A stretch of DNA of 5,561 nt from Actinobacteria bacterium UBA3120 (GTDB lineage Bacteria; Actinomycetota; Actinomycetes; S36-B12), in NCBI GenBank assembly GCA_002365735.1, contig DEZY01000117.1, forward strand, positions 1-5,561, read 5' to 3'. The stretch's first letter is position 1. Every line of letters starts with the position of its first letter. Shown in pieces: positions 1 to 5,561 of this stretch. The position numbers and the translations under genes are program-made. The notes below the pieces were generated by a model. It saw nothing but the letters and a program-made list of their open reading frames with translations. It was not told the DNA's origin and searched no databases.

Positions 1-7
1 CGGGTTG

Positions 8-199
8 TTAGCCGCCGCTCTTGCGGCGAAACTCGCGCTTGCCGCCGGAGCGTCCGGAGGGGTCCTTCACTGTTCCGCCGGATGCGTTGGGATGCGATCC
101 AGCGTGTCCGGGCTTGAGATTTTTTGCATCGAGAGCGGCTTTGAACTTGGCGCGCTGGTCATCGGCTTCAGACGGGGGATTCTCAATTTCCTCACTCAT
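8..199 (-). CDS. DUF5302 family small protein
   Basis: This complete 63-residue protein runs from ATG at 199-197 to TAA at 10-8. It is highly charged, with an acidic start (MSEEIENPPSEADDQRAKF), a glycine/serine/histidine-rich low-complexity middle (about residues 29-53) and a basic end with the FRRKSGG tail (residues 57-63). An acidic N-terminus, a short 'KFKAAL' helix, a Gly-rich linker and a terminal FRRKSG are what I recall as the hallmark of DUF5302, an actinobacterial family of unknown function. There is no signal peptide, membrane segment or catalytic motif, and most of the chain is probably disordered. Only a weak AGGG lies just upstream of the start. The nearest gene at higher coordinates is divergent, so this gene is monocistronic or first in an operon that continues off the left edge. 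Family assignment is fairly sure; no function is claimed. Confidence 0.8.
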   Translation of the reverse strand: MSEEIENPPSEADDQRAKFKAALDAKNLKPGHAGSHPNASGGTVKDPSGRSGGKREFRRKSGG

Positions 200-217
200 G
201 GCCCTAGTGTGCCATCA

Positions 218-253
218 GAGCCGGTAAGGCATGTGCAGGGCAGATGCCGGCTC
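218..253. repeat. Inverted repeat upstream of DUF5302
   Basis: GAGCCGG (218-224) and CCGGCTC (247-253) are perfect 7-base arms around a 22-base interior. GGCAT (228-232) and ATGCC (244-248) offer a competing inner pairing. No T-run follows on either strand, so it is not a classical terminator. It lies 18 bases upstream of the DUF5302 start codon, where it could be a leader hairpin or a protein-binding site. The pairing is directly visible; any function is inference. Confidence 0.4.
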
Positions 254-492
254 ATCGGCGGTGGTCACTTTGAGCATCGACTCGCACTGACACGCATAGC
301 TACACCCCTGAGTGAAGTGGGGAAAGGTGATGGGTCAGAAGCGATGGTCTTGGCTGCACTTGTGAGTGGCGAGCCGCTCCCTTTCGCAACTGCCGTAATA
401 TCGCAAGGGCGGTCACAAGTCTGGGTTGTGCAGACTGGGCTAAAGTGGAGGTAGGAGCTGGCATGGCCACAACGTAACCGTGTATCTATTTT

Positions 493-498
493 GGGGAG
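493..498 (+). promoter_or_regulatory. Shine-Dalgarno of the lipoprotein gene
   Basis: GGGGAG lies 5 bases before the ATG at 504. It decides the start: a GTG at 480 in the same frame would put the signal peptide behind eight extra residues, and this ribosome site would then be inside the gene. Confidence 0.65.
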
Positions 499-503
499 AC
501 TCA

Positions 504-851
504 ATGAAAAAAATCCTACTTCGCCTGAGCGCACTACTTTTTGTGGCAACGGTCGGTCTGGTCGGCTGCAGCACCGGCGACACCAGCGAGAGCGGTGAAG
601 TGGCGCCGAGTGAGAGCATTACTGAAACGGAAAACACTGATGTGTCGGCGCAGCAGCTAGAATTTCAGCAGGAGCTAATCGCTTCGGGAATGACATTAGA
701 GGACGCCGGCGCTCTCATTGAGGCCACCGGCTACACGTGGCGGGTGGGTTCCATCGATGGTCAAGAGCAAGTAGTCACAATGGATTACCGAATGGATCGG
801 CTGACTCTGTCTACACAAGACAATATTGTTATCGATGCAACTTGGGGCTAG
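504..851 (+). CDS. Secreted lipoprotein with I78-like protease inhibitor domain
   Basis: This is a 115-residue lipoprotein. Residues 1-21 form a type II signal peptide: basic MKKILLR, hydrophobic core, then lipobox L19-V20-G21-C22. Lipidation at Cys22 would anchor it to the outer face of the membrane. Residues 23-50 are a Ser/Thr/Glu-rich linker. Residues 50-115 form a small domain with two features: 'SGMTLEDAGALIEATGYTWR' (61-80, a helix leading into a strand) and 'VTMDYRMDRLTL' followed by 'IVIDATWG' at the end. This pattern (MDYR-x-DRL, then a hydrophobic strand and terminal Gly) resembles peptidase inhibitor family I78 (potato-inhibitor-I-like fold), where the loop before the DR motif binds the protease. 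The domain call is from memory of the family pattern and is moderately sure; the lipoprotein call is firm. It converges on the DHPS-like gene, with a possible shared hairpin terminator at 868-893. Confidence 0.75.
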   Translation: MKKILLRLSALLFVATVGLVGCSTGDTSESGEVAPSESITETENTDVSAQQLEFQQELIASGMTLEDAGALIEATGYTWRVGSIDGQEQVVTMDYRMDRLTLSTQDNIVIDATWG

Positions 852-867
852 AGCCCGTGACGTGGGC

Positions 868-893
868 GGTATGAGGTGCGTCCGCGCCTTACC
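868..893. terminator. Possible bidirectional terminator hairpin
   Basis: The 49-base gap between two convergent genes folds as GGTA (868-871)/TACC (890-893), a two-base bulge, AGG (874-876)/CCT (887-889), a T-G wobble, then GC/GC closing a four-base loop. Position between convergent stops fits a shared terminator. The stem is imperfect and no T-run follows on either side, so the call is tentative. Confidence 0.35.
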
Positions 894-907
894 TTAGAAC
901 TTAGAAC
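894..907. repeat. 7-bp tandem duplication at the DHPS-like stop codon
   Basis: TTAGAAC occurs twice back to back (894-900 and 901-907). The second copy contains the TAA stop of the minus-strand DHPS-like gene. It looks like a small slippage duplication just past the coding end and does not change the protein. Confidence 0.6.
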
Positions 908-1791
908 AGCGTCGCGTCCAACTGCAGTGTTTTTAACACTGAATTCACCCTGGCAATTTCATGGGTCCGCAACAAGTTTACTCCACCCAGGCTGGCGATT
1001 ACGGCAAAAAAACTTTCAGCGGTTCGGAACTCATCTTCAAATAGATTGAAAGCATGGGGGAGAGCCTGACAGATCGGATAACCTAAACTTTTTAAGCGGA
1101 AAGAATTCAAAATTACGCGGGTTTGATGTTTCACTCGCGTGATGGGATCTACCAGATTTCCGTAGTAGAAGCCCATGCCCGGGTCGATGACGATTTTGGT
1201 GACGCCGTGCTTGTTGGCCGAGTCGATTCGTTGCGAAAAATAGTCCAGCAGCCCCGGAATGGGATCTTTATCCAGGTCAACGTCAGTTATTTCGCGCACA
1301 TCGGCTCCCGCCACATAACACAGGATTACGGTGGCCGAGAATTCGCTCGCAAGATCGAAAACCGCCGCCTGGTGGGTGGTTCCGGTGTAATTAACCACCT
1401 TGGCGCCGGCGCTCAGACAAGCCCGCACCACTTCGGGTTCGTAAGTCTCAACTGAGACAGCGATGGCGTCTGCACTGAGCTCCTCGATTACCGGGACCAG
1501 TTTGCTAATCTGCTCCTTCACACCCACGCGTGATGCTTTCGCGGTACTGGACTCCGCTCCAAGATCGACCACATCGGCTCCTTGCGCCCAATAGACCCGG
1601 GACTTTCGCACGGCCGCTTCGGTGCTCACGGCGATGCTCTCCCGGTAGGTGGAGTCCGGGGACAAGTTCACCGTCGCCATTAGAGCCGGTCGGTCAAATA
1701 CCTTCTCCCCGATCATTAGCGGGGCGATTTCGCTCGTGAATGAATCCGAGTGCGCGGCGTACAGACGGCTCAAATTCTCGAGATTGATCAT
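901..1791 (-). CDS. Divergent dihydropteroate synthase (pterin-binding) homologue
   Basis: This 296-residue protein has the pterin-binding TIM-barrel order of dihydropteroate synthase (DHPS, folate pathway, cytosol) but has lost parts of the active site. Retained: Asn42 in 'VNLSPDS' (canonical LNVTPDS), D76-x-G-x-E80-S81 (DxGGES), Asn134 in VNYTG, Asp203 in 'DPGMGF', and Arg275-x-His277 near the end (canonical RVHD). Changed: the STRPGA loop is STAKAS (no Arg), SVDT is SVET (Asp to Glu115), the 'MH' step is Cys158-Tyr159, and the SRK motif with the catalytic Lys is replaced by Pro245-His246-Ala247. A 35-residue extension precedes the barrel. Pterin binding may survive, but normal condensation with p-aminobenzoate looks doubtful. 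This recalls FolP2-type paralogues of actinobacteria, which lack DHPS activity. It lies 59 bases downstream of trmB and may also have its own leaderless promoter. No Shine-Dalgarno is visible. Homology is sure; function is unknown. Confidence 0.8.
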   Translation of the reverse strand: MINLENLSRLYAAHSDSFTSEIAPLMIGEKVFDRPALMATVNLSPDSTYRESIAVSTEAAVRKSRVYWAQGADVVDLGAESSTAKASRVGVKEQISKLVPVIEELSADAIAVSVETYEPEVVRACLSAGAKVVNYTGTTHQAAVFDLASEFSATVILCYVAGADVREITDVDLDKDPIPGLLDYFSQRIDSANKHGVTKIVIDPGMGFYYGNLVDPITRVKHQTRVILNSFRLKSLGYPICQALPHAFNLFEDEFRTAESFFAVIASLGGVNLLRTHEIARVNSVLKTLQLDATLF

Positions 1792-1797
1792 TGTGAC

Positions 1798-1803
1798 AGT
1801 CTA
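1798..1803 (-). promoter_or_regulatory. Candidate -10 box, leaderless start of the DHPS-like gene
   Basis: On the minus strand TAGACT (1803-1798, a TANNNT -10 type) ends 6 bases before the ATG at 1791. Transcription starting the usual 6-7 bases downstream would begin at the start codon, giving a leaderless mRNA, which fits the absence of a Shine-Dalgarno sequence. No good -35 hexamer is seen. The same TAGACT-N6-ATG arrangement recurs before the CMD gene at 3662. Confidence 0.5.
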
Positions 1804-1850
1804 AACATTGCCGGGGCAGATTCACGGGGTAGGTTTCGGGCGTTCTCGTT

Positions 1851-2555
1851 CTAGCCGACCAAGAAATGAAAGTCGGTTACGGCCCGTCCCTCAGATATTG
1901 CCCGCTCTTCGTAGCGGGTTACAGCTCGTTCTGGCCTCGCTTGCTCGCCACGACTCCACTTTTTTGTATTGGATGGCCGAGCAAAGAGTTCAGAAATAGA
2001 TTCGGCGTAGTGGGGCCAGTCCGTTGCAATGTGCCAAAAACCACCGGGTGTTAGGCGCGAGTGCATGAGGTCCAGAATCCCTTGCTGCACGATTCGACGT
2101 TTGTGATGCCGGGCTTTTTGCCAAGGATCTGGGAATAGTGTGTAAATACCCGCAAGGGATCCCGGCCTGATCATGTTTTCTAATACTGCAATTGCATCGG
2201 TTTCCATCACCCGCACGTTGGTGATTTCTTGTTTATGAAGCTCGGATAGTAGGTCCCCTACGCCGGGTGTGTGAACGTCGACCGCAAGGAAAGCTGAATC
2301 GGGTTCTTGGCGAGCCAGGGCAAGGGTTGACACGCCATTGCCGAAGCCGATGTCAAGATAGAGCGGCGTTGGCGGGTGTGGCCAATTCAGAAATTCGTAT
2401 TGGAAGTCAATGAGCAGTGCTTGAGGATTGTCGACCGCGTGTTGCTGAGATTTTGTGATCCGGCTCCGGCGTGGTTTAAAAGTTCGAATCCCGCGGCGCA
2501 AAGATTGTGTCTGGGGAAACTCAGAGATGGAATGATCAGTAATTGATTCAACCAT
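1851..2555 (-). CDS. trmB: tRNA (guanine-N7-)-methyltransferase TrmB
   Basis: TrmB transfers a methyl group from S-adenosylmethionine to N7 of guanine 46 in the variable loop of tRNAs (cytosol). From the ATG at 2555 the protein has 234 residues, close to the 239 of E. coli TrmB. Family motifs appear in order: 'RGIRTFKPRRSRIT' (21-34), SAM motif 'LDIGFGNG' (67-74), 'VDVHTPGVG' (92-100), 'ETDA' (118-121), 'FPDPWQKARHHKRR' (141-154), 'HIATDW' (175-180) and 'TRYEERAISEG' (213-223). The frame is open upstream to 2714, but those 53 residues match nothing in TrmB and lie over the end of the S51 gene in another frame, so I reject them. The start at 2555 overlaps the S51 stop by 8 bases (ATGGTTGA) and has no clear Shine-Dalgarno, suggesting translational coupling. 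The last gene of the tight cluster that starts at 3662. Confidence 0.93.
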   Translation of the reverse strand: MVESITDHSISEFPQTQSLRRGIRTFKPRRSRITKSQQHAVDNPQALLIDFQYEFLNWPHPPTPLYLDIGFGNGVSTLALARQEPDSAFLAVDVHTPGVGDLLSELHKQEITNVRVMETDAIAVLENMIRPGSLAGIYTLFPDPWQKARHHKRRIVQQGILDLMHSRLTPGGFWHIATDWPHYAESISELFARPSNTKKWSRGEQARPERAVTRYEERAISEGRAVTDFHFLVG

Positions 2556-3273
2556 GGGTGTCGACCAAGAGTTGGATGGAACTGTTAATGCGATGTTTGC
2601 GATCTGCATCAATGCGCCAACTTGAGCCCTGGCCCACGCTACGAAACGCCCATTCACGGGCGTGATTCTCACCAGGACCACTACTGGTGAGGGCAGTGTT
2701 TTCGTCGATGCCAATTATTTGCTGTCCATCGGTAAGTAAAGGCTTGAGCGCAAAGTCAGGAATGAAGCGGCTGTAACGATCAAAATGTGGAATCACTCGC
2801 GCGTTAAAAACTAAGCCAAGTCCTGATTCACCGCCTTGTTTTGGGTGGCGGAAATTAGGAACGTAACCGCACAAGGCCATTGCGCCTGCGCTGCAGCCTG
2901 CGATTGATGCACCGGAGCGCCATTGCTCCAGGATGCTTTTCCAGGCGAGGGTTTCCCGCAAGGTCTGTGCGAGAAAGTTCGGGTTGCCACCTGAGAGGTA
3001 GATCAGTCCGGCACCGGCAATGGCTTGCGCGATTTTTGGGTCGTCTGCATCTGCGCGATTTCGGATGTCGATGACCACCTGTTGGGCGTCCAGCCGCTGG
3101 GCGGCTTCTTTCCCGAGTTCATGCCATCGGGCAATTGATCTTTCACCTTCGGGAGCGGCTGCAGTGGCGATTTGAATGTAGGTGCGTGGGCGGTCTTCAA
3201 GTAACCACGCTTCCAGTTCACCCATGCCGGGCAGGTATTCCCCACTGCCAACGAGGGCGATCTTCCCGCTCAT
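2548..3273 (-). CDS. Peptidase S51 family protein (cyanophycinase/dipeptidase E-like)
   Basis: This 241-residue cytosolic protein has no signal peptide. Its class-I glutamine-amidotransferase-like fold carries a Ser-type elbow. 'MSGKIALVGSGEYLPGM' is the first strand and loop; 'YLSGGNPNFL' (92-101) is the conserved S51 substrate loop; 'AGCSAGAMALCG' (125-136) contains the nucleophile elbow with Ser128; 'VIPHFDRY' (160-167) supplies His163; 'IGIDENTA' (187-194) holds an acidic residue where cyanophycinases have one. S51 members cleave aspartyl peptides: alpha-aspartyl dipeptides (PepE) or beta-Asp-Arg dipeptides from cyanophycin. The length fits PepE (about 230) better than exported cyanophycinases, but the IDE motif is cyanophycinase-like, so I leave the substrate open. 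It lies 23 bases downstream of the CMD gene and overlaps trmB by 8 bases. A weak GAGAAG (3288-3283) lies 9 bases before the start. Confidence 0.85.
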   Translation of the reverse strand: MSGKIALVGSGEYLPGMGELEAWLLEDRPRTYIQIATAAAPEGERSIARWHELGKEAAQRLDAQQVVIDIRNRADADDPKIAQAIAGAGLIYLSGGNPNFLAQTLRETLAWKSILEQWRSGASIAGCSAGAMALCGYVPNFRHPKQGGESGLGLVFNARVIPHFDRYSRFIPDFALKPLLTDGQQIIGIDENTALTSSGPGENHAREWAFRSVGQGSSWRIDADRKHRINSSIQLLVDTHG

Positions 3274-3296
3274 CTGGGATTACTTCTCATCGGGAG

Positions 3297-3662
3297 CTAC
3301 GCGCTGGGTTCGGCAAATTCACAGAACGCAGAGTAGGCCCGCGGGCCATAGACCGTTGCAGGGCCGCCGGCCATCAGGAAGGTGACTCCGATTGCTTCGG
3401 CGGCTTCTTCTTTGGTGGCTCCAGCTTTGGCAGCGCCCCGTGCATGGGCGGCAATGCAGCCATCGCACTGTTCAACGACAGCAATGGCCAGAGCAATAAG
3501 CTCTTTTGTCTTAGAGGGGAGCGCCCCTTCGGCCAGGGCGGCTGTGTGAAGAGCAGCGAACCCCGCGTACGTGTCAGGGATCACTTTGCGTAATTCGCGG
3601 GCGAGGGGGGCCAGCGCGCTTTGAACGCCTTTGCCGTGGGAATGTTGCGTTGAGTCAGTCAT
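3297..3662 (-). CDS. Carboxymuconolactone decarboxylase / AhpD-like CxxC protein
   Basis: This all-helical 121-residue protein belongs to the CMD/AhpD family. The family motif is plain: Glu64-x-Cys66-x-x-Cys69-x3-His73 ('EQCDGCIAAHARGAAKAGA'), followed by 'TKEEAAEAIGVTFLMAGGPATVYG' in two runs (83-106), as in AhpD-type proteins. The Cys pair with nearby Glu and His forms a thiol-disulfide relay, so a peroxide- or thiol-stress role is likelier than true lactone decarboxylation. A further Cys114 sits near the C-terminus. It is the first gene of the CMD-S51-trmB cluster and is divergent from a CsoR/CstR-type repressor gene, with an operator-like palindrome between them. No Shine-Dalgarno is visible; a TAGACT box 6 bases before the ATG suggests a leaderless transcript. 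The family is sure; the exact substrate is unknown. Confidence 0.88.
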   Translation of the reverse strand: MTDSTQHSHGKGVQSALAPLARELRKVIPDTYAGFAALHTAALAEGALPSKTKELIALAIAVVEQCDGCIAAHARGAAKAGATKEEAAEAIGVTFLMAGGPATVYGPRAYSAFCEFAEPSA

Positions 3663-3667
3663 AGTAA

Positions 3668-3988
<321 letters not shown>

Positions 3989-4005
3989 TCAGCGCAAACG
4001 GTTAC

Positions 4006-4024
4006 ATCGCCTTTATGGGCGGAT
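4006..4024 (+). terminator. Weak hairpin after the csoR-like gene
   Basis: ATCGCC (4006-4011) pairs with GGCGGAT (4018-4024) with one bulged G and a six-base loop, 17 bases past the repressor stop codon. A TTTT run occurs only 11 bases further on, and it overlaps the -35 of the pckG promoter. It could weakly terminate the repressor transcript. Confidence 0.25.
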
Positions 4025-4037
4025 AGTTGCCGGGATT

Positions 4038-4066
4038 TTGGCAGAAGTGCGATAAATCACTTTAAT
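4038..4066 (+). promoter_or_regulatory. sigma70-like promoter of pckG
   Basis: TTGGCA (4038-4043, five of six to TTGACA) and TTTAAT (4061-4066, five of six to TATAAT) are separated by exactly 17 bases. Transcription would start near 4073, giving a leader of about 74 bases. The weak point is T rather than A at the second -10 position. It separates pckG from the repressor gene upstream. Confidence 0.6.
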
Positions 4067-4087
4067 TAGGGTAGCGAATTTGCGATT

Positions 4088-4126
4088 GTGGGTGCATCCT
4101 TAGGTAACGGAAAATAGCCTGCCCAC
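4088..4126 (+). other. Possible stem in the pckG leader
   Basis: GTGGG (4088-4092) pairs with CCCAC (4122-4126), with two further G-T wobbles inside, around an AT-rich loop. It ends 6 bases before the Shine-Dalgarno. I recognise no known riboswitch; this may be chance. Confidence 0.2.
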
Positions 4127-4132
4127 CATCAC

Positions 4133-4139
4133 AAGGAAG
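4133..4139 (+). promoter_or_regulatory. Shine-Dalgarno of pckG
   Basis: AAGGAAG lies 7 bases before the ATG at 4147, a standard spacing that fixes the start. Confidence 0.7.
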
Positions 4140-4146
4140 TATTGAT

Positions 4147-5561
4147 ATGGCCGCTCGACTCGATTTCGCCTCATCACCCACCCAAAATAAGCAGCTCCTC
4201 GAGTGGGTCGACGAAATGGCCGCACTCCTTGAACCTGACGCGATTGAGTGGAGTGATGGCTCCGAAGCCGAGTGGACTCGCCTCACCGGTCAAATGGTCG
4301 ATGCCGGCACCTTGACCAAACTCAATCAGGAATTACGCCCCAACTCATTCTTGGCCCGCTCGAATCCAAGCGACGTGGCTCGAGTCGAAAAGAGCACCTA
4401 TATTTGCTCGCATCGCGAAATTGATGCAGGTCCCACCAATAATTGGATGGAACCTACCGAGATGCGATCGACGCTGAATTCATTGATGAAGGGCGCGATG
4501 CGTGGTCGCACCATGTACATCGTTCCGTTCTCTATGGGACCACTTGGTTCACGCATCGCACAATTGGGAGTCGAGATCACCGATTCCCCTTATGTGGTTG
4601 TGAACATGAAAATCATGACCCGCATGGGACAGGCGGCACTTGATCAAATCGGCGAATTTGGTGAATTTGTTCCGGCAGTGCATTCAGTGGGCCACCCACT
4701 CGTCGATGACTCCGGGAATTCAATCCCCGATGTCGCATGGCCGTGTAATGACACGAAATACATTGTGCATTTCCCAGAGACCCGTGAGATTTGGTCCTAT
4801 GGTTCCGGTTACGGCGGCAACGCGTTGCTGGGCAAGAAGTGCTTTGCATTACGAATCGCCTCTGCGATGGCCCGCGACGAAGGCTGGATGGCCGAGCACA
4901 TGTTGATTCTGAAATTGACGTCGCCACAAAATGACGTCAAATACATCACGGCTGCATTCCCATCAGCATGTGGAAAAACCAACCTGGCAATGTTGGAACC
5001 CACCGTTCCTGGTTGGAGTGTGGAAACTATTGGTGATGACATCGCCTGGATGCGGTTTGGCGAGGATGGTCGACTCTATGCGATCAATCCCGAGGCAGGC
5101 TTTTTTGGGGTTGCACCTGGCACGGGCATGAAAACTAACGCAAATGCGATCCGCTCACTCAGTGGAAACTCAATTTTCACTAATGTCGCTCTCACCGATG
5201 ACGGCGACATCTGGTGGGAAGGCATGACCGATGAAGCCCCAGAACACTTAATCGATTGGAAGGGCAATGACTGGACTCCTGCCTCGACAGAACCTTCAAG
5301 TCACCCCAATGCGCGATTCACCGTCCCAGCGGGACAGTGCCCTTCAATTGCATCCAATTGGGAAGACCCTGCTGGAGTCCCAATTGACGCAATTCTCTTT
5401 GGTGGGCGCAGGGCGACGAACGTCCCACTGGTCTCTGAATCATTCGACTGGCCGCACGGCGTTTTCGTTGGCTCATCTGTTTCTAGCGAGCAGACGGCAG
5501 CAGCTGAAGGAACTGTTGGCGCATTACGCCGGGATCCATTTGCCATGTTGCCATTCTGTGG
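4147..5561 (+). CDS. pckG: Phosphoenolpyruvate carboxykinase (GTP), 3' truncated by window edge
   Basis: The enzyme converts oxaloacetate + GTP to phosphoenolpyruvate + CO2 + GDP, the committing step of gluconeogenesis, in the cytosol. The frame is open for 471 codons and runs off the right edge; GTP-type enzymes have about 600-620 residues, so roughly the last quarter is missing. Seen motifs: 'DVARVE' with Arg79 (substrate Arg), '[14 protein letters not shown]' (223-236) with Lys230/Lys231 for Mn2+, His251, the P-loop 'FPSACGKTN' (271-279) with the reactive Cys275 and Lys277-Thr278, kinase-2 'GDDIAWM' with Asp297-Asp298, 'FGGRR' (418-422) and finally 'MLPFCG' at the edge. All expected catalytic residues in the visible part are present. 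The CGKTN hyper-reactive Cys loop marks the GTP type rather than the ATP type. A good promoter and Shine-Dalgarno precede it. The nearby divergent trmB matches an arrangement I recall from Mycobacterium and Corynebacterium. Confidence 0.97.
   Translation, partial: MAARLDFASSPTQNKQLLEWVDEMAALLEPDAIEWSDGSEAEWTRLTGQMVDAGTLTKLNQELRPNSFLARSNPSDVARVEKSTYICSHREIDAGPTNNWMEPTEMRSTLNSLMKGAMRGRTMYIVPFSMGPLGSRIAQLGVEITDSPYVVVNMKIMTRMGQAALDQIGEFGEFVPAVHSVGHPLVDDSGNSIPDVAWPCNDTKYIVHFPETREIWSYGSGYGGNALLGKKCFALRIASAMARDEGWMAEHMLILKLTSPQNDVKYITAAFPSACGKTNLAMLEPTVPGWSVETIGDDIAWMRFGEDGRLYAINPEAGFFGVAPGTGMKTNANAIRSLSGNSIFTNVALTDDGDIWWEGMTDEAPEHLIDWKGNDWTPASTEPSSHPNARFTVPAGQCPSIASNWEDPAGVPIDAILFGGRRATNVPLVSESFDWPHGVFVGSSVSSEQTAAAEGTVGALRRDPFAMLPFC

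Larger units (their letters stand above)
200..503. other. Intergenic region between DUF5302 and the lipoprotein gene
   Basis: This is a 304-base gap between divergent genes. I see no tRNA-like, riboswitch-like or convincing coding content. The long reading frame crossing it on the plus strand is mostly antisense to DUF5302 and has no recognisable protein. It contains the inverted repeat at 218-253. A TANNNT box (TAAAGT, 441-446) could be a -10 element for the lipoprotein gene, but I find no good -35 hexamer at the right distance, so I do not call it a promoter. Confidence 0.5.

Noticed and set aside
5..454. 149-codon plus-strand reading frame
   Set aside because: Its first half is antisense to DUF5302, the protein is unlike any family I know, and it has no ribosome site.
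1123..1739. Plus-strand reading frames opposite the DHPS-like gene
   Set aside because: They are antisense shadows with no recognisable domain or ribosome site, lying over clearly homologous coding sequence.
2482..2492. A GTTCGAATCCC stretch identical to a tRNA T-loop
   Set aside because: It is antisense to the conserved RGIRTFKPRR part of trmB; no acceptor, D or anticodon arms can be built around it.
2556..2714. Upstream 53-codon extension of the trmB frame
   Set aside because: It overlaps the conserved end of the S51 gene in another frame and resembles no part of TrmB.
2548..2714. Possible frameshift at the end of the S51 gene
   Set aside because: The annotated frame keeps family-like sequence (IGIDENTA, then GQGSSWRID) to its stop, so no frameshift is needed.
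4398..5546. Minus-strand and other-frame reading frames across pckG
   Set aside because: The plus-strand frame is unambiguous PEPCK throughout; the others are shadows.

Overview
The window looks like a stretch of actinobacterial chromosome. The evidence is a DUF5302 protein (an actinobacterial family), a GTP-type phosphoenolpyruvate carboxykinase, a divergent trmB/pckG pair (a neighbourhood I recall from Mycobacterium and Corynebacterium), and promoters placed so that transcripts would begin at the start codon (leaderless mRNAs). Base composition looks only moderately GC-rich by eye, unlike Streptomyces or Mycobacterium. That would fit a small free-living or aquatic actinobacterium, but the lineage is inference.

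Layout. 1-199: a small minus-strand DUF5302 gene. 200-503: a 304-base intergenic region with one clear inverted repeat. 504-851: a plus-strand lipoprotein with a C-terminal domain resembling protease inhibitor family I78. It converges with 901-1791, a minus-strand divergent dihydropteroate synthase homologue that lacks several catalytic residues. 3662 down to 1851 is a tight minus-strand cluster: a CxxC carboxymuconolactone decarboxylase/AhpD-like protein, an S51 (cyanophycinase/dipeptidase E-like) peptidase, and trmB, the tRNA m7G46 methyltransferase. The S51 and trmB genes overlap by 8 bases. 3728-3988: a divergent CsoR/CstR-type (DUF156) repressor gene. 4147 to the window edge: pckG, missing its C-terminal quarter, with its own promoter and Shine-Dalgarno sequence.

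How it works together. The 65-base gap between the AhpD-like gene and the repressor gene holds an interrupted palindrome (TACCC...GGGTA, with ATACC...GGTAT nested inside) midway between two outward-facing -10-like boxes. This is the expected design of an autoregulated CsoR-family switch. The repressor keeps two cysteines but has glycine where Cu(I)-sensing CsoR has histidine, so a reactive-sulfur or thiol signal is more likely than copper. The adjacent thiol-active CMD protein fits that reading. If the minus-strand cluster is one transcript, the S51 peptidase and trmB would fall under the same switch. pckG (oxaloacetate + GTP to PEP, gluconeogenesis) is probably regulated separately. I see no mobile element, CRISPR array or RNA gene. 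The most unusual items are the catalytically degenerate DHPS homologue, the repressor-operator module inserted between trmB and pckG, and the repeated TAGACT-N6-ATG promoter/start arrangement.
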